From: Carposina sasakii
Lineage: Eukaryota > Arthropoda > Insecta > Lepidoptera > Carposinidae
Direction: 5' to 3'
Assembly: GCA_014607495.2 (NCBI GenBank)
Contig: CP053150.1
Coordinates: 10,684,495 to 10,748,494, forward strand
DNA length: 64,000 bases
Each line of letters opens with the position of its first letter. The first letter of the stretch is position 1. The notes beneath the pieces were generated by a model. It was not told the DNA's origin, made no database searches, and saw nothing but the letters and a program-made list of their open reading frames with translations. Positions 58,816 to 64,000 of this stretch are shown here, piece after piece. The position numbers were made by a program, and so were the translations under genes.

Positions 58816-60084
58816 TTTCAATTTTTAATAAAACAAATGTTGTTAAACATCATTTATTGCAACTCCAGTAATAGGGGAAGCCCCGCCGGCAGAAAATTAC
58901 ACGTATTATGAAATTGCGCCCGCCGCGCGAAATACAAAAGTTTGGAAACACCTCGGTTAGGCACTGTATCTTCCTTCCTGTTCTGTGAGATTATAAAAAG
59001 CAGCATGCCCGTCGCTCAAAATGTTAGTTAAGTAAATCTAGCTGTTTTGGGATCCTGGAAAGACTGGGATGGGGCCTAACCATGAAGATATAAAAGAGGA
59101 GGTGGGACTATGAAGTGAGTCGTGTGGCAATCGTGAGGCCATGACGTCATGATAGGGACGGAGCTGGGTCATTTTCAAAATAATTGCTCATTTCAGAAAT
59201 GTTACTTTTATGTCACAATAACATAAAAGTAACATAAAAGAAAACAAGGGCTGCATTCACAGTGGTAAATAAAACAGTTTTTTAGTATTTAATATTGTAA
59301 TAATTAATCAAACACGTACACGTACATTATTATGTACAGTTCGTGAGGTTTAAGCCGAGCTTTGCATTTGTGTGAGTGTGCACATAGACACAGGTTAGGT
59401 TTATATCGGCGTAACTCCGTCGCGCTCCTACATTTCTTTAAGTCACTCACATGAATAGCTAGCTTAGCGTAGACCCCGCGGCTGTACTGGACATAGTGAA
59501 CATAAACATGAAACATACAAAATAATGACAATAATAAAACCGTCAGGGTTATGTTTAATTTGAAGATGGTTACTCAGTTAATCATAAATCGAAAATAAAA
59601 ATATAATATTAAAATGCGAACTTTGAACATTCTCTCTATCGTCATGATAATACTGCACGATTAACTTCCTAATATTTATATATAATGTCTGCCTATTCAT
59701 ACATGAAATATTTTAACAGTAGCTTCTTAAGTCGTATCTAAAGATACAAAACAACAAAAAAAAATATTTTAAGTGTTTTTCTTTTTACGAAATTATTATA
59801 ATTCAATTTTTTTTTATATATTTTGCATAAAACCTTTAATGAAAACCCCTTAAATGAAAGTAAATAAATAAACGTTCTGAATGTTAAAGGTCAAAAAATA
59901 AGAAACCAGTATTTATTTTGTAGCTCAAGTAATTTTAAATTATTTAATGTAAATATATTTAATAAAATTAGAAAAAAAACTTTTGAAATGGCTTCGTTAT
60001 AACCGTCTAACAGTTAAAAACCGTTAGATGATACCCTTAAAATATTTCGTGTATGAATAGGTAGACCTTATATAACTATACATA

Positions 60085-62493
60085 TTATTCACTATCGCTA
60101 CTAAAAAGATCCCAGAAATTTCTCTTCAAATCAACCGTAGAAACATTATAATATTTTGATGGCTTTTTAACCATCTTTGCTAGATCCTTAGGTTTAAAAT
60201 TTACTTTAATATCAGATAAAATAGTAACATTTGAAGTAGATGCATTACTGACATGATAATGATTAGTTTCTCCTATAGGTTCGACATCATCAGAATTAGG
60301 TAAAACTTTATTGGTTACTAACATCTCTAGGTCTTCTTGCTCAGATTCACTTTCAGATGTAGATTCTATAACAAGTCGTTTTGCTCTTGAACGTTTAACA
60401 TGATCAGTAATTAATTTGTGACTTTTTATGGCATAACATTGGCAAATATTGGGCTTTAAACAAAAGCAGCTTAAAATTCGATATTGAATTATATTATCTT
60501 CGTTTGGTATTACTTGGTGTATTTTTTGCGTATTTGGAACGGCCACAAATTTACAACCCTCAATTTGATTTTCTATTCTCAATATGTCCTCCTGATCAAT
60601 AAGAAATAATTTTACAGTGGTAGCAGTATTGTGTTCAAGTAATTGAATCGCAGTTTCAGCATCAGGTATATCATGTCCGTATGATATTTGTTTATCTAAC
60701 AATCTTTTTACTACTCCCCCAACCCCATCCGCTGCACCCTTCCCATGGGCCGCTTCAAAAAAATTCCAGGTTGCAAAAATAAAACCATAAGATTCTATCA
60801 TTTTGGTAAGAAGGGCAAAGTTCTTCTTTTGCCTGTATTGACTTGACGGACCATCTGAGAAGAAATGTATAGTGTCTTTCAAAGGAAATCTATGTTTAAT
60901 GTCACGCATCAGGGGCTCCAAGTGAGCCCAGATCGATTCCGGTGTGTGTTTGTTGCAGTTGGAAAATGTACAAAATGATTCGGGATCAGTTTCATCATTA
61001 TATATAATGCTTGTGTGCAAGGTGATTTGTGAATGTGATGCTCCAAAATGTACTGCTTGTATTTCATTATGAAATTTGCAATTATAATTTTCTGAGAAGT
61101 CACAATGTAGCATAATTTCATTTCTTTGTAAATTCTCCTTCAATGATTTATAAATTTTGTATTGATGTGAAATGTTGTAAATATGAATTTTAAAGCCTCT
61201 TAATTCCGTGTCAAAATTTGATAATAGAGATTCTAACATACCTGATATTATTTGTTTAATTGTTTTTTTGGTTGATTTTTTTTCATTGTTCTTTTCATAT
61301 TCTATGGTTTTGACCGTCCACTCTAGCCATGACACTTTTTCATTCAATTTTATATTCAGTAAGTCATATCTGATTGATTTGTTTTTGCAAATATCACATG
61401 TTGAATACATGCACTTTTGGGAGTATAAATCACACACTGTAGACTTTATAACGGTGTCCAAAGTATCACCGTCCTTAAAAATTTTTAGTGTTTTTAGGGA
61501 TGTAAACTTGAAATCTATATTACTGTGTCTTTTGCAAAGACAAGTATTTCGATTTGATAAATTTGGGATCAATACGTAAAATGGCTTGAAACGTCTGAAT
61601 GTGGCGTATGAAATTGGAATTCCAGTCTCCTTTACAAATTTTAACCGTAAATTTACCATCGAATCTAGCAAATATCGTCTTTGCATTTTAACTTTATTTT
61701 TTGTTTTAGTTTCTTTCTTAGCTGCAGTAGCTCGACTGACATCATCTTGGTTAAAAAAAGTATAAATTTTATTTGCTAGGTTATTTCGTTTAATATTAAC
61801 TTTTTTTGCATTACGTCTGATTGGGTATTTAATCCCAATAGCAGACTGTAATTTACTTTTCATTTTATACCCTTTTACGATGTCGTTACTTACAATTTCT
61901 TTTAATACATTTCTCTTTTCATTACTTCCTGCTGCATTATATTGTATTTTTAAGGATTCTATTAACACATTCTTTTCAAATAACTCCTTTTTAATAATTT
62001 CTTTTTCTTCTTCAGTAGTGTTTAAATTAGCAACAAATGAGTTGGTTTTTGATATTGGGCTTGACACAGTATAAAATGACTCTCTGCTAAACATATTTTC
62101 TTTTTCTTCGTCTTCTTTTGTGTTTTGCAAAATTTTGTATCTATATATTTTTTTCTTTAAAGCTTTATTCTCTTTGATTAATAATTCAATTTTTTTCTTC
62201 ATATTTTTATTTTCTTTGGTTAATGTTCTATATCTTTTCTGATATATTCTTTGGTATTCTTTTCGAGTTTTACCCTTTTCTATAACTTCTTGTTTATAGT
62301 CTGATTTTTGTTTTAAAGTCCTCCAATATTTTCGCCTGCTTTCTTTCTCTCGATCCGATAGCTCCCCAATTTTTTTATAGAATTTTTTAGCTCTTTCTAA
62401 ATTTTTTTCCTGTAGTGCTTTCCATTTTTGAGGATTATTCAATTTTAGTCGGTCTCGGTACCGTTTTTGCCTCTCTGCCGCAGACAAAGGCAT
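60085..62493 (-). CDS. transposase-like protein of the 4.66-kb transposon, DDE-type, 802 aa
   Basis: The ORF is open upstream to 62520, but a splice acceptor (TTTACAG) ends at 62499, so the start is the ATG at 62493 (MPLSAAERQKRYRDRL). A donor GTAAGTAA at 63200 gives a 5' UTR intron of about 700 bp. Domains: a Lys/Arg/Glu-rich N-terminus with coiled-coil tendency (about 1-125); a Cys/His group (C318, C320, H323, C354, C361, C366, C369) that could bind zinc; a core with HCDFSENY (D465), HFGASHSQITLHT, FFSDGPSSQYRQ (D547) and WNFFEAAHGKGAADGVGG (E580), a D-x81-D-x32-E arrangement fitting an RNase H-fold DDE enzyme; a second Cys cluster (C676, C678, C684, C686); and an acidic Ser/Glu tail. Related uncharacterised proteins with the SENY / HGKG motifs are, from memory, widespread in fish and arthropods. 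Catalytic roles are inferred. There are no internal stops. Confidence 0.85.
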   Translation of the reverse strand: MPLSAAERQKRYRDRLKLNNPQKWKALQEKNLERAKKFYKKIGELSDREKESRRKYWRTLKQKSDYKQEVIEKGKTRKEYQRIYQKRYRTLTKENKNMKKKIELLIKENKALKKKIYRYKILQNTKEDEEKENMFSRESFYTVSSPISKTNSFVANLNTTEEEKEIIKKELFEKNVLIESLKIQYNAAGSNEKRNVLKEIVSNDIVKGYKMKSKLQSAIGIKYPIRRNAKKVNIKRNNLANKIYTFFNQDDVSRATAAKKETKTKNKVKMQRRYLLDSMVNLRLKFVKETGIPISYATFRRFKPFYVLIPNLSNRNTCLCKRHSNIDFKFTSLKTLKIFKDGDTLDTVIKSTVCDLYSQKCMYSTCDICKNKSIRYDLLNIKLNEKVSWLEWTVKTIEYEKNNEKKSTKKTIKQIISGMLESLLSNFDTELRGFKIHIYNISHQYKIYKSLKENLQRNEIMLHCDFSENYNCKFHNEIQAVHFGASHSQITLHTSIIYNDETDPESFCTFSNCNKHTPESIWAHLEPLMRDIKHRFPLKDTIHFFSDGPSSQYRQKKNFALLTKMIESYGFIFATWNFFEAAHGKGAADGVGGVVKRLLDKQISYGHDIPDAETAIQLLEHNTATTVKLFLIDQEDILRIENQIEGCKFVAVPNTQKIHQVIPNEDNIIQYRILSCFCLKPNICQCYAIKSHKLITDHVKRSRAKRLVIESTSESESEQEDLEMLVTNKVLPNSDDVEPIGETNHYHVSNASTSNVTILSDIKVNFKPKDLAKMVKKPSKYYNVSTVDLKRNFWDLFSSDSE

Positions 62494-62498
62494 ATTTT

Positions 62499-63200
62499 CT
62501 GTAAAGAATAAAAAATACAATGTAATAACTCAGAAAATAATAATTAAAAAAATCATATTTAACGATAAAAGCAGTCTATTTTGAAGCATACGTCGTCGTA
62601 AAATTTAACGTGAAAATTAAATTTTGCATCACATTAACAAATCACATTGTATACAAGTATTTTGAACATTGAGAATAGTATCAAACTTGTCATGCTAGAA
62701 TAAGTCAGAGCCTGTTAATGCTAGACGAAAATACTTGGGTTATATTAAATAAATATATTACACTAATAACTCAAAGCTGCAGATCGCAATATACACTCGA
62801 TCGCGCAACTTGTACAGTATAAACCAAAACGAAGGTATAAAATGATTAGTAAATTACAGTCAGCTATTATAGGGCCAATTTGAGGATTTTAAGTTATCCA
62901 AGCATCACTCAAAACACTGAATACGACCATAGAAAAACATGTTTATTTTACTATTGGTTTAATTATAATTTATATAATATTTTAAAATCATGCTGTGGAC
63001 ACGTCTTAATCCAATTTTATGTAACGTAACATAAAAAAATGTTACATAAGTGTGACATAAAGGAACAAGTAAGCATGTTTTTCTACAAACTAACCTCAAA
63101 TCACAGAACATAATTCACTCGATCGTTGCAGCTAATTAGCGACAGAATAGCACTATCATAATAGTTTCCTGACAATTAAAAATAGTTTAAATTTACTTAC
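62499..63200 (-). other. predicted 5' UTR intron of the transposase gene
   Basis: On the minus strand the donor is CAAG|GTAAGTAA at 63201/63200, and the acceptor is TTCTTTACAG|AAAATATG ending at 62499. It is about 702 bp. Both sites match consensus well. The region upstream (63255-63355) has a CCAAT-box-like GATTGG and is the likely promoter. Confidence 0.6.
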
Positions 63201-63833
63201 CTTGCGTATTTTTTCCAATTTACCAAAAAGAAACCAGATAAATGTTTTTTATCGACGCACACCATACACCCAACTTTTTTGCCGAGAACAAAATGGCTGC
63301 TGCCCTGTGATTGGTCGCCTGAGGTTCGGACAGTGACAGCAAATGTTGCCAGTATTAAAGTTTAACAAAATACCTTTTTCGTGACTAAATAATGCGTTAC
63401 ATAAATGAAATAACATCGATGAAGTAATTTTGAGACCAGTTTTATTTTTTATTTATAACTAAAATTAATGTGTCAAATGAATTTTCAAGGATTCTACACA
63501 CATTTTACAGTGTTATTAGAGAGGATAGCCAATTTTGTTTGATAATAAATAAAATACTTTTAATGTTTTTTCAAGTTTAAAATATCAGTGCTGGAAGTTG
63601 GACACACGTTTTTTGTAGGAAGACCAGAAACATGCTTTAAAAATTTCGCAATATATAAAAAATGAAGTATCAACTACCAACAATGACATTATAATACAAT
63701 ATAAAGAAAGGCTTCTTTGTAATGTTCAGTATTTTATTAATATTGCCATTACAGTTTTTTTGTAGAAATTAAGGAAAGATGATGGACAAGATTTTTTTCT
63801 GAAATGAGCAATTATTTTGAAAATGACCCAGCT

Positions 63834-64000
63834 TCAGCGCCAGTGTAACGCAGTTACTGTAACCACACGCTTGTGCTCCGAAATGTAACCGTATTAAAAT
63901 TACAAAGACACTAGCGCTTTTATCAGGGTACTTTTTTTTACTAAAACGTAGTATCTAGGTTTAATATTGCCATCTAGCGATGAGTAATTGCACTAGTAAA
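63834..64000. other. right flank of the transposon
   Basis: A 167-bp stretch beyond the transposon. It contains AACGCAGTTACTGTAACC and ATTGCCATCTAGCGATGAG, which resemble dispersed repeat DNA. I see no gene. Confidence 0.4.

Larger units (their letters stand above)
59166..63829 (-). mobile_element. complete 4.66-kb DNA transposon with perfect 34-bp inverted ends
   Basis: The left end GGGTCATTTTCAAAATAATT, then GCTCATTTCAGAAA, is repeated exactly as its reverse complement at 63796-63829. Both ends are bordered by AGCT (59162-59165 and 63830-63833), giving either a 4-bp target duplication or, because AGCT is palindromic, a 38-bp inverted repeat. Subterminal words TAACATAAAAGTAACATAAA (left, 59217 on) and GTAACGTAACATAAAA (right, 63019 on) recur. 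The single gene is an 802-aa transposase-like protein with a 5' UTR intron. Perfect ends and an unbroken ORF suggest recent activity. A 4-bp duplication recalls the Sola superfamily among others, but assignment needs a search. Confidence 0.9.

Noticed and set aside
62494..62520. Nine extra N-terminal codons on the transposase ORF
   Set aside because: They encode MYFLFFTEN and overlap a consensus splice acceptor. The conserved-looking start is MPLSAAERQ.

Overview
This is eukaryotic nuclear DNA: genes are split by GT-AG introns, the background is AT-rich and repeats are dense. The repeat types (3' tails of RTE-like LINEs with the CGCGACTCCGTCCGCGTGGA word, a tRNA-derived SINE, TACAGGGTG-ended MITEs, scattered TAGGTACCTAC words) and the protein sequences point to a moth or butterfly, most likely a noctuid-type moth. 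The species is inferred, not proven.

Layout. (1) 890-2467 (+): a three-exon gene for a small, probably single-pass membrane protein that I do not recognise. (2) 3652-17993 (+): a complete nine-exon glycoside hydrolase family 1 gene (beta-glucosidase / myrosinase-like / lactase-phlorizin hydrolase-like, 503 aa). Its introns hold several elements; the 6-kb intron 6 is a nest of MITEs. (3) 18.3-56.2 kb (-): the Hippo-pathway coactivator Yorkie (yki, the YAP homologue). I could assemble it as six phase-compatible exons giving 443 aa, with a TEAD-binding region, three Warts-type sites, two WW domains, a coiled coil and a C-terminal PDZ ligand. Its first coding intron is about 25 kb and splits WW1. 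The GH1 gene and yki converge tail to tail near 18.3 kb. (4) 56.2-59.2 kb: the yki 5' flank, with old repeats. (5) 59166-63829: a complete DNA transposon with perfect 34-bp terminal inverted repeats and one spliced 802-aa DDE-type transposase on the minus strand. (6) 63834-64000: flanking DNA.

Most interesting material. The autonomous transposon at the right end looks intact and young, and I cannot place it confidently in a named superfamily. Three TA-flanked elements (5619-7155, 12049-13029, 26713-27691) share GGGGA termini, but each repeats its own signature word. A 1.9-kb element with CCCAAGTAGCAC ends can be dated against an empty-site sequence present elsewhere in this window. A hAT-type element of 3.0 kb has a perfect 8-bp target duplication. 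The Yorkie protein keeps the coiled coil and PDZ ligand of vertebrate YAP, which Drosophila Yki is known to lack.

The genes do not form a functional unit. GH1 is a secreted digestive or detoxifying glycosidase, yki is a nuclear growth regulator, and the rest is mobile DNA.
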